Origin: Clostridium disporicum
Lineage (GTDB): Bacteria > Bacillota > Clostridia > Clostridiales > Clostridiaceae
Assembly: GCF_001405015.1 (NCBI RefSeq)
Contig: NZ_CYZX01000012.1
Location: forward strand, 1-64,000
Direction: 5' to 3'
DNA length: 64,000 nt
Of this stretch, positions 25,199 to 34,064 are shown piece by piece. The translations under genes and the position numbers were made by a program. The notes beneath the pieces are model-generated. The model did no database searches and was not told where the DNA came from. It was given only the letters and a program-made list of their open reading frames with translations. Every line of letters begins with the position of its first letter. The first letter of the stretch is position 1.

Positions 25199-26023
25199 AT
25201 GAAAAAATCATTAATAAAAAAAATAATGGCAGTTGTTATTGTTGGGGTAATTGGAATTATGGCTGTTGGATGTAGTAGTAAATCTACAGGAGAAGTTAAA
25301 GACAAACTTACAGAAATAAAAGAAAGTGGAAAATTAGTTGTAGGTATGAGTGCTGATTATGCACCTTACGAGTATCATGCCTTAATAGATGGTGAAGATA
25401 AGATAATTGGATTTGATGTTGATATAGCACAAGCTATAGCTGATGATATTGGAGTAGAATTAGAGCTTAAAGAAATGAACTTTGATTCATTATGTGAGGC
25501 TGTTCAATTGGGAAAAATTGATATGACTATATCAGGAATGACTCCTAAACCAGATAGAAAAAAAGCAGTAGATTTTTCAGACATATATTATAAAGCAGAG
25601 CAAGCATTTTTAATACAAGCATCTAATAAAGATACTTACAAAACTTTAGCTGATTTAGAAGGTAAAAAAATAGGAGCTCAAATGGGATCTATTCAAGCTG
25701 AGATAGCTGAAGGAATTGAAGGAGCAAGTGTGAAACTATTATCTGATGTTAACACTTTAATACTTGAACTTAAAAATGGAAATATTGATGCATTAATTAT
25801 TGAGGCTCCAGTTGCGAACTTAGCAACAACTACTAACACAGACTTAGTTGTTGGAGAAGAAATAATAGAAGATTCTGAAGGGGGATCAGCTATTGGTATG
25901 CCAAAGGATTCACCAGAATTAGTTGAGCAAGTTAATTCAACATTAAAAAAATTAATGGATGAAGGAAAGATAGATGAATTTGTTCAAAAAGCAGTAGAAC
26001 AAGTTAAAAACCAAGTGGAATAG
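25199..26023 (+). CDS. Amino-acid ABC transporter substrate-binding lipoprotein
   Basis: 274 residues. A lipoprotein signal with lipobox VGC (Cys near residue 25), then a type II periplasmic-binding fold: GKLVVGMSADYAPYEY, GFDVDIAQAIADDIGVELEL, DMTISGMTPKPDRKKAVDFS, and GGSAIGMPKDSPELVEQVN. Family 3 polar amino-acid binding proteins bind arginine, lysine, glutamine, histidine or cystine. Arginine is favoured here only because of the ARG-like boxes in the promoter. First gene of a three-gene import operon. Confidence 0.92.
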   Translation: MKKSLIKKIMAVVIVGVIGIMAVGCSSKSTGEVKDKLTEIKESGKLVVGMSADYAPYEYHALIDGEDKIIGFDVDIAQAIADDIGVELELKEMNFDSLCEAVQLGKIDMTISGMTPKPDRKKAVDFSDIYYKAEQAFLIQASNKDTYKTLADLEGKKIGAQMGSIQAEIAEGIEGASVKLLSDVNTLILELKNGNIDALIIEAPVANLATTTNTDLVVGEEIIEDSEGGSAIGMPKDSPELVEQVNSTLKKLMDEGKIDEFVQKAVEQVKNQVE

Positions 26024-26042
26024 TAGTTAAGGGTTAACAGAG

Positions 26043-26088
26043 AAAAGTTAATAGTTTATGATAGTTTAATTAATGACTATTAACTTTT
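26043..26088 (+). other. Intercistronic hairpin after the binding-protein gene
   Basis: AAAAGTTAATAGT (26043-26055) and ACTATTAACTTTT (26076-26088) are perfect 13-bp arms around a 20-base loop, with no T-run after them. Such hairpins after binding-protein genes often protect the upstream mRNA and keep permease expression lower. That role is inferred. Confidence 0.65.
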
Positions 26089-26126
26089 AACTCTTAATTT
26101 CTAACTAAGAAAAGTAGGTGGATAGG

Positions 26127-26789
26127 ATGAATTGGGATTTTGATTTTATAACCAATGGACAGATGGTTTATTTTTTTCAAGGGGCAAAGTGGACTTTAAC
26201 AATATCACTTGCTTCAGTTGTATTAGGGGTAGTATTCGGAACTATATTAACATTTTTAAAACGTTCAAAGATTAAATTATTAAAATTTATAGCATCAGCT
26301 TATATAGAAATAGTTAGGGGAACACCGTTACTATTACAAATTTTTATAGTTTATTTCGGTTTGAGTAATGTTCTTAAAATAAATGAATTATTTGCAGTTA
26401 TAATAGCATTGTCATTAAATTCAGCTGCATATGTTTCTGAGCTTATAAGAGCTGGTATTGAAGCGGTTGATAAAGGACAAATGGAAGCAGCAAGAAGTCT
26501 AGGCATGAGTGAAAGTATGGCTATGAGATTGATAGTTATACCACAAGCTATAAAAAATATATTACCTGCTATAGGTAATGAATTTGTTGCAATAATTAAA
26601 GAGTCTTCAATGGCTTCAACTTTAGGAGTAGCAGAGCTTATGTATGCAGCAAATGTTGTTAGTACAAGAAGTTTTAATAAGACAGAAACTTTAATAATGT
26701 CAGCGGTATTTTATTTTATAATGACATTCTCATTAGGTAGACTTATAAAATACATCGAGAGGAGGTTGAAGGTAAGTGATTCAAATTAA
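26127..26789 (+). CDS. Amino-acid ABC transporter permease
   Basis: 220 residues with about five membrane helices and the EAA loop EAARSLGMSESMAMRLIVIPQA that contacts the ATPase. The family element EIVRGTPLLLQIFIVYF is present. The ATG at 26127 is chosen over a GTG at 26118 because AGGTGG lies six bases before it. The 3-prime end overlaps the ATPase gene by 14 bases, which implies coupled translation. Confidence 0.92.
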   Translation: MNWDFDFITNGQMVYFFQGAKWTLTISLASVVLGVVFGTILTFLKRSKIKLLKFIASAYIEIVRGTPLLLQIFIVYFGLSNVLKINELFAVIIALSLNSAAYVSELIRAGIEAVDKGQMEAARSLGMSESMAMRLIVIPQAIKNILPAIGNEFVAIIKESSMASTLGVAELMYAANVVSTRSFNKTETLIMSAVFYFIMTFSLGRLIKYIERRLKVSDSN

Positions 26790-27498
26790 AAATCTTCATA
26801 AGAGTTTTAATCAAAATGAAGTACTAAAAGGCATCGATGATAACATAGAAAAAGGCGAAGTAGTTGTAATAATAGGACCTTCAGGTTCAGGAAAAAGTAC
26901 TTTTTTAAGGTGTTTAAATTTATTAGAAGTTCCTACAAGTGGAGAAATAATATTTGAGGGAACTAATATAACAGATAGAAAGATTGATATAAATAAAATA
27001 AGAGAAAAGATGGGAATGGTTTTTCAACAATTTAATTTATTCCCTCATAAGACAGTGTTAGAAAATTTAATTATAGCGCCTGTTATGGTAAAAAAAATAA
27101 GTGAAGAAGATGCAAAGAAGAAAGCATATGACTTATTAGGAAAAGTTGGACTAGTAGATAAGGCAGATGCATATCCAGCATCACTTTCAGGTGGGCAAAA
27201 GCAAAGAATAGCAATAGCAAGAGCGCTTTGTATGGAGCCAGATGTTATGCTTTTTGATGAACCAACATCAGCGCTAGACCCAGAAATGGTTGGAGAAGTT
27301 TTGTCAGTTATGAAAGACCTTGCAAAAGAAGGAATGACTATGGTTGTGGTAACACATGAAATGGGATTTGCAAGGGAAGTTGGAGATAGAATATTGTTCA
27401 TGGATAATGGAAAGATAGTTGAAGAAGGTTCCCCTCAAGAAATATTTAATAATCCAAAGAATCCAAGAACAATAGACTTTTTATCAAAAATTATTTAA
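26776..27498 (+). CDS. Amino-acid ABC transporter ATPase
   Basis: 240 residues of a polar amino-acid importer ATPase: Walker A GPSGSGKST, Q-loop MVFQQFNLFPHKTVLENL, signature LSGGQKQR, Walker B VMLFDEPTSALDPEMVGEV and H-loop VVTHEMGFA. It starts with GTG inside the permease gene, after GGAGG. It dimerises and drives the permease. The operon has the order binding protein-permease-ATPase. Confidence 0.95.
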   Translation: MIQIKNLHKSFNQNEVLKGIDDNIEKGEVVVIIGPSGSGKSTFLRCLNLLEVPTSGEIIFEGTNITDRKIDINKIREKMGMVFQQFNLFPHKTVLENLIIAPVMVKKISEEDAKKKAYDLLGKVGLVDKADAYPASLSGGQKQRIAIARALCMEPDVMLFDEPTSALDPEMVGEVLSVMKDLAKEGMTMVVVTHEMGFAREVGDRILFMDNGKIVEEGSPQEIFNNPKNPRTIDFLSKII

Positions 27499-27522
27499 AA
27501 AGAGCCGAGAGGCTCTTTTTGT
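27497..27522 (+). terminator. Intrinsic terminator of the amino-acid importer operon
   Basis: AAAAAGAGCC (27497-27506) and GGCTCTTTTT (27511-27520) around a four-base loop. The stem begins at the stop codon. Confidence 0.9.
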
Positions 27523-27524
27523 TT

Positions 27525-27755
27525 TGCTGTGCAAAAAGTGAAAAGTCAGCTTTGCTAGGGGGAAAAGTTTTTCTTAAAGATAAAGGTGAAAGGTCAACTT
27601 TGCTGATATTAAAAGTTTTGCTGGTGCAAAAGATAAGAAGTACGTTTTCATTATTGCAAAGCAATGTTTTCACTATGATGCAGTCAGATTTTACCCAGAA
27701 CATAGTTCAATTTTCACTTGGAAATAGTCCACTTTTCGTTGCTACAAAGTAGACA
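27525..27755 (+). repeat. Dispersed modular spacer repeat, copy C
   Basis: The longest copy. Modules include GTTTTGCTGTGCAAAAAGTG, AAAAGTCAGCTTTGC, AAAGGTGAAAGGTCAACTTT and AAAAGTTTTGCTGGTGCAAA, several with internal palindromes such as TTTTGC/GCAAAA. An open frame of 77 codons passes through it, but it has no ribosome binding site and its sequence is that of the repeat, so it is not called a gene. Confidence 0.55.
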
Positions 27756-27822
27756 AATAATCATATATAAACTTGCTTACTAATAAAATAGTAATAGATA
27801 TTAAGAGTGCTTAGGAGGCAAG

Positions 27823-30561
27823 ATGGAAAATAGACTTAATTTGGATTTTTTGAAGATAGAATTTAGAAAGTTATACACTGAAGTTAATAATATCTTCGAT
27901 TATAAAGGAAAAGATATAATAATTCATTTTAAGAGTATAGTAGAGTATATTATTTTACTTATTTATGAAAAAAATAAGATTTTGTATGATGATAAAGTAG
28001 GGTTAAATGAAAATATAACTAGATTATATAATAAGGGAATACTACCTGGAAAGATTTACAGAAATATTATATTAGTCTTATCACAGATAAATATTTGTTA
28101 TCAGTGTAAAAATGACGAAGATGAAACTGAATGGTTTGAGGGGTTTATAGAGAAATACAAAGATAGACTATATGAAATATTAGTTTTTGTAGCTGTAAAA
28201 TGTGGTGAAGAAAATTATTCTCTTATATTAAGCGGATTGAATGAAGATGAAAAAAATATATTTAAACAATATTTAAATAACAAAGAAAGCAATATTATTG
28301 ACAATAAAGATGAAGAGAAGGGATTAGTTTTATATGAAGATGCGACAAATATAGAAGATATAGATTCTGATGAAGTAAAAGAAAAAGTTTCAAAGTTAGT
28401 TGAAGCTGGTGAAAATTATTATTTAGGAAGAGGAGTACAAAAAAATAATAAAGAAGCTTTTAAGAATTTTATAGAAGCAGCTAAATATGATAGCGAAGTA
28501 GCAGAAGCTTATCTAGGTTTGTTTTATGAAAGAGGATTGTCTGTTGAAAGAAATTATGATTTAGCTAATAAGTGGTATAGGAGAGCTGCAGCTAAAGGTA
28601 ATTCTTTTGCTCAATATTCATTAGGATGTTTATATCTAAATGGAACAGGAGTAGCTAGGGATTATCAGAAAGCATTAATATGCTTTGGAAAGAGCTCAGA
28701 AAGTGAGTATAGTCCAGCTTATTATCAATTAGGAAGAATGTATTATAACGGATATGGGGTAGACAAGAATTTAGAGTTTGCTTTTAAGTGGTATAAGAAA
28801 GCTGCAGAGGAAAATTTGCCAGCGGCGCAACATGCTTTATCGTATATGTATAAAACAGGAGAAGGTTGTGAAAGAAATATAGTTAGAGCATATTATTGGG
28901 TAGAAAAGGCAGCAGAAAATGATTATGAAGATGCTTATTATATTGTAGGAAAATCTTATTTAGAAGGAATATGTTATGAAGTAAATTATGAAAAAGCATA
29001 TTATTACTTAAAAAAGGGATATGAAGCTTATGATACAGATTGTATAGAGTCTTTAGCAGATATGTATTATTCAGGATTATATGTAGATAAGGATGTAACT
29101 AAAGCTTTAGATTTATACAATAGAAGTATAGAATGTGGAAATAGAAATATATTCTTTAAAGTAGGCAAAATATATGAAGATGAAAACTTGATTGATGAAG
29201 CTATAGAACTATACGATATGGGAAGTAGAGAAGGGGATTTAAAATGTATACAGAGATTAGGAATAATGTATTACAATGGGGAATTAGTAAAGAGAGATAC
29301 AGAAAAGGCCATAAAATATATAGAGATAGCTGCAGAGAATAAGGCTCCACATGCTATGTATATGCTGGCTATAGCATATCTTAGAGTTAATAAATTTGGA
29401 GAAGACACTACAAGGATAGTTAAGAAATTATTAGAAGAGGCTTATGAGCTAAAGTCCCAATTTGCAGCAGAATATTTAGCATTTCTAATGTTAGCAGATA
29501 AAAAGGATGGTAAAGATATAAATGAAAAGAAACTACTAGAATATTTGGAGTTTGGGTTTGTTAATGGAGTAGTTGGATCATCTTTTCAATATGGCTATAT
29601 ATACGAAAATGGTATCGTAGTAGAAAAGAATTTAGAAAAAGCTTATTCATATTATAAGATGGCTGCTGATAAAGATTATATAAAAGCTATAGTTAAGCTT
29701 GCTTCTTGGTATAAGATAGGTAAGTTTTTACCTCAAGATATAAATGAATCTATAAAATTATATACAAAAGCAGCAGAGCACAACGATATTGAAGCTATAG
29801 AAAGTCTTATAGAGATATATGAATTAGGGTTTGGAAATAGTAAAAGTGATATTAAAGCATTAAAATATGTATTTAAACTTATAGAGCTAGATGCATTAAA
29901 AGGGAAGTGTAAGCTTGCTTATTATTGTTTAGCCGGGATAGGTGTAGAAAAAGATGAAAAGAGAGCAAATGAGATAATAAAAGAAATAGAGGATATTGAT
30001 AAAGGAACAGCTAATAATCTTAGATGTATTTTAGCAGAAAAACGATTAATTACTAATATGTCTCAAGATGAAATAATAAACACTTATATGGAAGGAATAG
30101 ATCTTGGAAATTCAGATTGCTATGGAAACTTAGCATTATATTTATATAATAATAATCTATATAAAGATAAAAAATACGAAGAATACTTTAAATCAGCAAT
30201 GGCAGGTAAGGATCTTGGAATAAAGAAATGTAACTACGTTTATTTAAAAGATATATTAAAGAAAAAAGAAGAAAATTCGATTGTAACAGAAGAAGAGATG
30301 AGAGTTGTAAAAGATTTAAGAGATATGATTGATAAGGGTATGTATGAAGCTATAAATGACTTATTAGAATGGTATGATATCAGAGATAAAACAGATGATA
30401 AGAATTACTATGAATTAAAAAAACAAGCTATCTTTTATAATATTACAAGGCCTAAACAAAAGCATAAAAAAAAGCTGTCAAGGCAAGAAACGCTTAATGT
30501 AATTACTATAGTTTCAGTATTTATGCTGATTATAATAATGATATATGCAATAGTTAAATAA
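27823..30561 (+). CDS. Large Sel1-repeat protein with C-terminal membrane anchor
   Basis: 912 residues. Part 1 (about 1-135) is helical and resembles DUF4145/HEPN-like domains (HFKSIVEYIILLIYEKNKIL, LYNKGILPGKIYRNIILVLSQ) but lacks the catalytic RxxxxH. Part 2 (about 190-820) is an array of well over ten Sel1/TPR-like repeats of about 36 residues (AQYSLGCLYLNGTGVARDYQ; AYYQLGRMYYNGYGVDKNLE). The end is a lysine-rich stretch and one membrane helix (VITIVSVFMLIIIMIYAIVK), so it is probably tail-anchored with its repeats in the cytoplasm. Sel1 arrays bind proteins; the partner is unknown. It has its own GGAGG site and stands alone. Confidence 0.85.
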   Translation: MENRLNLDFLKIEFRKLYTEVNNIFDYKGKDIIIHFKSIVEYIILLIYEKNKILYDDKVGLNENITRLYNKGILPGKIYRNIILVLSQINICYQCKNDEDETEWFEGFIEKYKDRLYEILVFVAVKCGEENYSLILSGLNEDEKNIFKQYLNNKESNIIDNKDEEKGLVLYEDATNIEDIDSDEVKEKVSKLVEAGENYYLGRGVQKNNKEAFKNFIEAAKYDSEVAEAYLGLFYERGLSVERNYDLANKWYRRAAAKGNSFAQYSLGCLYLNGTGVARDYQKALICFGKSSESEYSPAYYQLGRMYYNGYGVDKNLEFAFKWYKKAAEENLPAAQHALSYMYKTGEGCERNIVRAYYWVEKAAENDYEDAYYIVGKSYLEGICYEVNYEKAYYYLKKGYEAYDTDCIESLADMYYSGLYVDKDVTKALDLYNRSIECGNRNIFFKVGKIYEDENLIDEAIELYDMGSREGDLKCIQRLGIMYYNGELVKRDTEKAIKYIEIAAENKAPHAMYMLAIAYLRVNKFGEDTTRIVKKLLEEAYELKSQFAAEYLAFLMLADKKDGKDINEKKLLEYLEFGFVNGVVGSSFQYGYIYENGIVVEKNLEKAYSYYKMAADKDYIKAIVKLASWYKIGKFLPQDINESIKLYTKAAEHNDIEAIESLIEIYELGFGNSKSDIKALKYVFKLIELDALKGKCKLAYYCLAGIGVEKDEKRANEIIKEIEDIDKGTANNLRCILAEKRLITNMSQDEIINTYMEGIDLGNSDCYGNLALYLYNNNLYKDKKYEEYFKSAMAGKDLGIKKCNYVYLKDILKKKEENSIVTEEEMRVVKDLRDMIDKGMYEAINDLLEWYDIRDKTDDKNYYELKKQAIFYNITRPKQKHKKKLSRQETLNVITIVSVFMLIIIMIYAIVK

Positions 30562-30576
30562 GGTTTAGAAATTAGA

Positions 30577-30680
30577 TTAAAGTGCAATAATTTAAAAAGT
30601 ATAACTTAATAGTTGATGTGGGCTACTGGTATCACTTATACATAAATAATGTATTTCCTTTTTATGAGGAGGTGATACTA
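30577..30680 (+). promoter_or_regulatory. Promoter and structured 5-prime leader of the toxin gene
   Basis: Two possible promoters: TTAAAG-17-TATAAC (30577-30605) and TTGATG-18-TATACA (30613-30642). From the first, the leader would contain GGTATCAC (30628-30635), which pairs with GTGATACT (30672-30679) covering the end of the Shine-Dalgarno region. The small hairpin ATACAT/ATGTAT (30638-30654) nests inside. This would hide the ribosome binding site GAGGAGGTGAT (30666-30676). The same leader segment also pairs with the 3-prime end of a long transcript (30829-30839). Confidence 0.5.
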
Positions 30681-30782
30681 ATGACGAATGAAGCTTTAAC
30701 TATACTATTACAATGTGGTTTATTTTTTATAGCCTTCTTAGAATTAATAATAGGCTTGATAGATAAATTTACAAAAAAATAG
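30681..30782 (+). CDS. Putative holin-like type I toxin
   Basis: 33 residues: MTNEALTILLQCGLFFIAF followed by LELIIGLIDKFTKK. One membrane helix with a short polar N-terminus and a lysine-rich tail, matching the holin-like toxin pattern of TxpA/BsrG-type peptides (xxEALxxxLxxGLFxIAxL). The Shine-Dalgarno GAGGAGGTGAT is near perfect. Known for the family: such peptides insert in the membrane and stop growth unless an antisense RNA blocks the mRNA. Here the leader and 3-prime end can base-pair and a convergent minus-strand transcript is possible. Expression itself is not shown. Confidence 0.72.
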   Translation: MTNEALTILLQCGLFFIAFLELIIGLIDKFTKK

Positions 30783-30856
30783 TAGCCCCACCTCACAATT
30801 GGACGCTACTAGTTTTTTATAACTATATGTGATACCAGTTGTCTTAAACAACTAAA
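30773..30856 (-). ncRNA. Candidate antisense antitoxin RNA
   Basis: A minus-strand TATAAT lies at 30867-30862 (weak -35), and a second possible promoter TTGTTT-18-TATAGT has its -10 at 30827-30822. A transcript from either would run into the 3-prime untranslated region of the toxin and end at the hairpin 30810-30781, which has a T-run on this strand (CTACTATTTTTTTG). Overlapping 3-prime ends is the arrangement of TxpA/RatA and BsrG/SR4. The RNA is predicted only. Confidence 0.38.
30781..30818. terminator. Bidirectional terminator at the toxin stop codon
   Basis: AGTAGC (30781-30786) and GCTACT (30805-30810) flank a loop. T-runs follow on the + strand (AGTTTTTTAT) and on the minus strand (ATTTTTTTG). 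The stem begins inside the toxin stop codon. Its first arm can also pair with GTGGGCTACT in the toxin leader (30618-30627). Confidence 0.6.
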
Positions 30857-30868
30857 GTTATATTATAG

Positions 30869-30907
30869 GAATCTAACATATAACAGTATGTTAGATTCTT
30901 TATTTTA
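30869..30907 (+). terminator. Second terminator after the toxin locus
   Basis: GAATCTAACATA (30869-30880) and TATGTTAGATTC (30887-30898) form a perfect 12-bp stem with a six-base loop, followed by TTTATTTT. It would end a longer toxin transcript. From here to 31080 the sequence is AT-rich with no gene. Confidence 0.85.
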
Positions 30908-31080
30908 TGCAAAATTTATATAATTTATTATTATTATTATTATCAAATTTTAATAAAATAAACATAAAATTCAATATCAAATTTAATGTGGCAAATAATT
31001 TTTTTTATATATTAATTTTTTTACTTTTTTGAACAAACTTTTAAATTGAACATACTGATTTTTATACCTGAAGAAATTTA

Positions 31081-32259
31081 TTATATTAGTTCTAAATCTA
31101 CTGTTATTATGCAATTAAATTGCGGGTGTAGCTTTTTAATATCTCGCTCTATAAATTGAGAAAGCTTTTCTTTAGTAAAGCAATCATTTAAATCTATAGG
31201 ATTTACTACTATATCAAAAATTAAATTTTTAATATCATTTTCTCCAACAACTCTAAAATCATGAAGCGATTTAACTGCTGGATATGTTTTTAATACATCT
31301 TCAACAATTTTACGAGCATCAATAATTTCATCAGTGTCCACACAAATAGGATCCATGTGTATTACTAAGTATATATTTAACTTTTTTGAAATCTCTCTTT
31401 CAGCAGTATCAATTATATGATGTATAGTCATAACATCAATGTCAGAAGGTATTTCAGCATGAATTGATGCCATAATTCTTCCAGGACCATAGTTGTGTAC
31501 TACTAAATCATGAATACCATTAATATTTTCATAAGACATTACCATATCTGAGATATTATTAACTAACACTGGATCTGGAGCTTCTCCAAGAAGAGGATTT
31601 AAAGTTTCCTTTATAAGTCCATATCCAGAATATATAATAGCACAAGCAACAAATACTCCTATATATCCATCAAGAGGGAATTGAGTAAACTTTGCTAATA
31701 AGAATGAAATAACAACTGTACTTGAAGTAAATACATCTCCTAAAGCATCAGTAGCAGCAGCTTTTAAAGCTGAAGAATTTATTTTGTGACCTACAGTTTT
31801 ATTAAATTTAGAAAGCCACAATTTAAAGAATATAGATACAAGAAGAAGTAAAAATGGTATAACTTCAAATTTTACAATAGAAGGATTAGTTATTCTTTCA
31901 AAAGAACTTTTAATAAATTGTAATCCTACTAACATAACTAAAAATGACACTATTAAAGCAGAGATATACTCTATACGACCATGTCCAAAAGGATGCTCTG
32001 CATCAGCAGGCTTATTAGCCATTTTAAATCCAATTATAGTTATGATAGAAGAAGCTGCATCAGATAGATTATTAAAGGCATCAGCCATTACAGCTACCGA
32101 TCCAGCTAAAAGGCCAACGGATAACTTTATTGCAAATAATAATACATTAACTAATATACCTACAGCACCAGCTAAGTTACCGTAAGCATTTCTAACTTTG
32201 ATATTATCGACTTTTTCATTATCCTTGACGAATGTTTTAATTAGGTAATTTGTTATCAT
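31081..32259 (-). CDS. Cation diffusion facilitator (CDF), probable Mn2+ exporter
   Basis: 392 residues: six membrane helices (about 25-220) and a C-terminal cytoplasmic domain extended beyond the usual length. The metal site reads NNLSD (NxxxD) in TM2 (ADAFNNLSDA) and DALGD (DxxxD) in TM5. Zinc CDFs normally carry a His here; the NxxxD/DxxxD pair is reported for manganese exporters, so Mn2+ is favoured. The C-terminal part has ferredoxin-like patterns (HDLVVHNYGPGRIMASIHAEIP). No metal riboswitch was seen in its leader. Confidence 0.88.
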   Translation of the reverse strand: MITNYLIKTFVKDNEKVDNIKVRNAYGNLAGAVGILVNVLLFAIKLSVGLLAGSVAVMADAFNNLSDAASSIITIIGFKMANKPADAEHPFGHGRIEYISALIVSFLVMLVGLQFIKSSFERITNPSIVKFEVIPFLLLLVSIFFKLWLSKFNKTVGHKINSSALKAAATDALGDVFTSSTVVISFLLAKFTQFPLDGYIGVFVACAIIYSGYGLIKETLNPLLGEAPDPVLVNNISDMVMSYENINGIHDLVVHNYGPGRIMASIHAEIPSDIDVMTIHHIIDTAEREISKKLNIYLVIHMDPICVDTDEIIDARKIVEDVLKTYPAVKSLHDFRVVGENDIKNLIFDIVVNPIDLNDCFTKEKLSQFIERDIKKLHPQFNCIITVDLELI

Positions 32260-32547
32260 ATTAAAAACACCTCAGAAATATTTTTTGCATTAACTAAAAT
32301 AAATATTAGTTCAAAATCAAAAGCCCTTATTTGGTAATTTGAAACTAACTAAAAGCTTGAGTAATTTGATAGCTAGAAGTTAGATTATAAATATATTTAT
32401 ACTAAATATATTAACAAGGATTCTCTTATATTCTATATCCTAATTTATCCAAAAACAAAAGTCAATAAGCATATCTTATTGAGAAAAATATGAAAATAGG
32501 ATATATTATAAAGTATACGGCAATAAAGCAAAAAGGGAGAGAATTAC

Positions 32548-33843
32548 ATGGAAAAAGTATTAGCAAAAGAACTTATAGAATTTTTATATAATAGTCCATC
32601 AGCGTCTCATGGAGTAGAATCTGTAAAAGCTATGTTAAACGTAGCTGGATTTACTGAAATAAAGGAAGCAGATAAATGGAACCTTAAAAAAGGGGATAAA
32701 CATTATGTTGTAAAAAATGATTCTGCTCTTATAGCTTTTGAAGTTGGAAATGAAAATATAGAAGAGGCAGGATTTAGACTTATAGGAGCACATACAGATG
32801 TACCAGGTTTTAGAATAAAGCCAAATCCACAAATGATTTCTGAAAATACATATGTAAAGTTAAACACAGAAGTTTATGGAGGACCAATATTAAGTACTTG
32901 GTATGATAGACCATTAGGAATTGCTGGGAAAGTTGCAGTAAAAGGTTCATCTCCATTAAAACCAGAAATAAGATTAGTTAATATAAATAAACCGTTATTA
33001 ATAATCCCAAGCTTAGCTATACATATGAATAGAGAAGTAAACAATGGTTATAAATATAATGCACAAGTAGATACATTACCTTTATTAGGACTTATAAATG
33101 ACAAGCTAGAAAGAGAAGACTATTTAATGAACACTTTAGCGCAAGAGCTTAATGTTGATAAGAGTGATATCTTAAACTTTGAACTTGGATTATATGAGTA
33201 CGAAAAAGGATCATTAATAGGAATGAATGAAGAACTTATATCTTCTGGTAGATTTGATGACTTATGGATGGTATTTGCAGGAGTTAAAGCTTTAATAGAT
33301 AGTAAGGAAATAGATGCAACTAAAGTTATGGTATGTATAGATAATGAAGAGATAGGAAGCAGAACAGCTCAAGGTGCTGCATCTTCTATACTAAATAATC
33401 TTTTAGAAAGAATAATATTAGGATTAGGAAAAGATACAGAAAGCTATTACAGAGCGTTATCAAATTCAATAATGATTTCTGCAGACCTTTCACATGCAGT
33501 ACATCCAAACTTAGGAGATAAACATGATCCAACAAATAGACCTGTATTAGGAAATGGACCTGTTCTTAAGATAGCTGCATCAGGAAGCTATAGCACAGAT
33601 AGCTTTAATGGAGCAGTATTTGCATCAGTTTGTGAAGCAGCAAATGTTCCATTCCAAAAATTTGTTAATAGATCAGACGTTAGAGGTGGAAGTACTATAG
33701 GACCAATAACATCAGCTTTATTAAATATACCTGTAATTGATATGGGAGCACCAGTTTTAGGAATGCACTCTATAAGAGAGTTAGCAGCTGTTAAAGATAA
33801 CTACTATACTGTTAAAGCATTTACAGAATTCTTTAGCATTTAA
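32548..33843 (+). CDS. M18 family aminopeptidase
   Basis: 431 residues, usual length for M18 enzymes (aspartyl aminopeptidase family). The zinc ligands sit in AHTDVPGFRIKPNP (His82), CIDNEEIGSRTAQGA and late ADLSHAVHPN and GMHSIRE segments. It is a cytoplasmic dizinc exopeptidase acting on N-terminal acidic or other residues; exact specificity is not readable. AGGGAGAG precedes the ATG. Monocistronic with a clear terminator. Confidence 0.94.
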   Translation: MEKVLAKELIEFLYNSPSASHGVESVKAMLNVAGFTEIKEADKWNLKKGDKHYVVKNDSALIAFEVGNENIEEAGFRLIGAHTDVPGFRIKPNPQMISENTYVKLNTEVYGGPILSTWYDRPLGIAGKVAVKGSSPLKPEIRLVNINKPLLIIPSLAIHMNREVNNGYKYNAQVDTLPLLGLINDKLEREDYLMNTLAQELNVDKSDILNFELGLYEYEKGSLIGMNEELISSGRFDDLWMVFAGVKALIDSKEIDATKVMVCIDNEEIGSRTAQGAASSILNNLLERIILGLGKDTESYYRALSNSIMISADLSHAVHPNLGDKHDPTNRPVLGNGPVLKIAASGSYSTDSFNGAVFASVCEAANVPFQKFVNRSDVRGGSTIGPITSALLNIPVIDMGAPVLGMHSIRELAAVKDNYYTVKAFTEFFSI

Positions 33844-33896
33844 TTAAGATGGAACAGTTGAAAAGCAAGGATTAAACTTATAATTTAGGAAATTTT

Positions 33897-33926
33897 AAGC
33901 CAGCAATATGCTGGCTTTATTTTTTG
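33897..33926 (+). terminator. Intrinsic terminator
   Basis: AAGCCAGCA (33897-33905) and TGCTGGCTT (33909-33917) around a three-base loop, then TATTTTTT. It ends the aminopeptidase gene. Confidence 0.9.
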
Positions 33927-34064
33927 GATAATTTTGATAATTATTAGGAGAGATTAAAACTCTCTTTTTTATTTTACAATAAAAAACAAAAAAAGATAAA
34001 AAAGCAAAATAATGATGAATAAAATTGTTTTGATAGGATAGAATCAAGACGTAATTACAAAAAA

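Noticed and set aside
27519..27752. 77-codon ORF after the amino-acid importer terminator
   Set aside because: It begins in the terminator region, lacks a ribosome binding site and consists of the dispersed spacer repeat.
32260..32547. Manganese riboswitch upstream of the CDF gene
   Set aside because: The minus-strand leader lacks the conserved bases of the yybP-ykoY class and shows no terminator near the gene.
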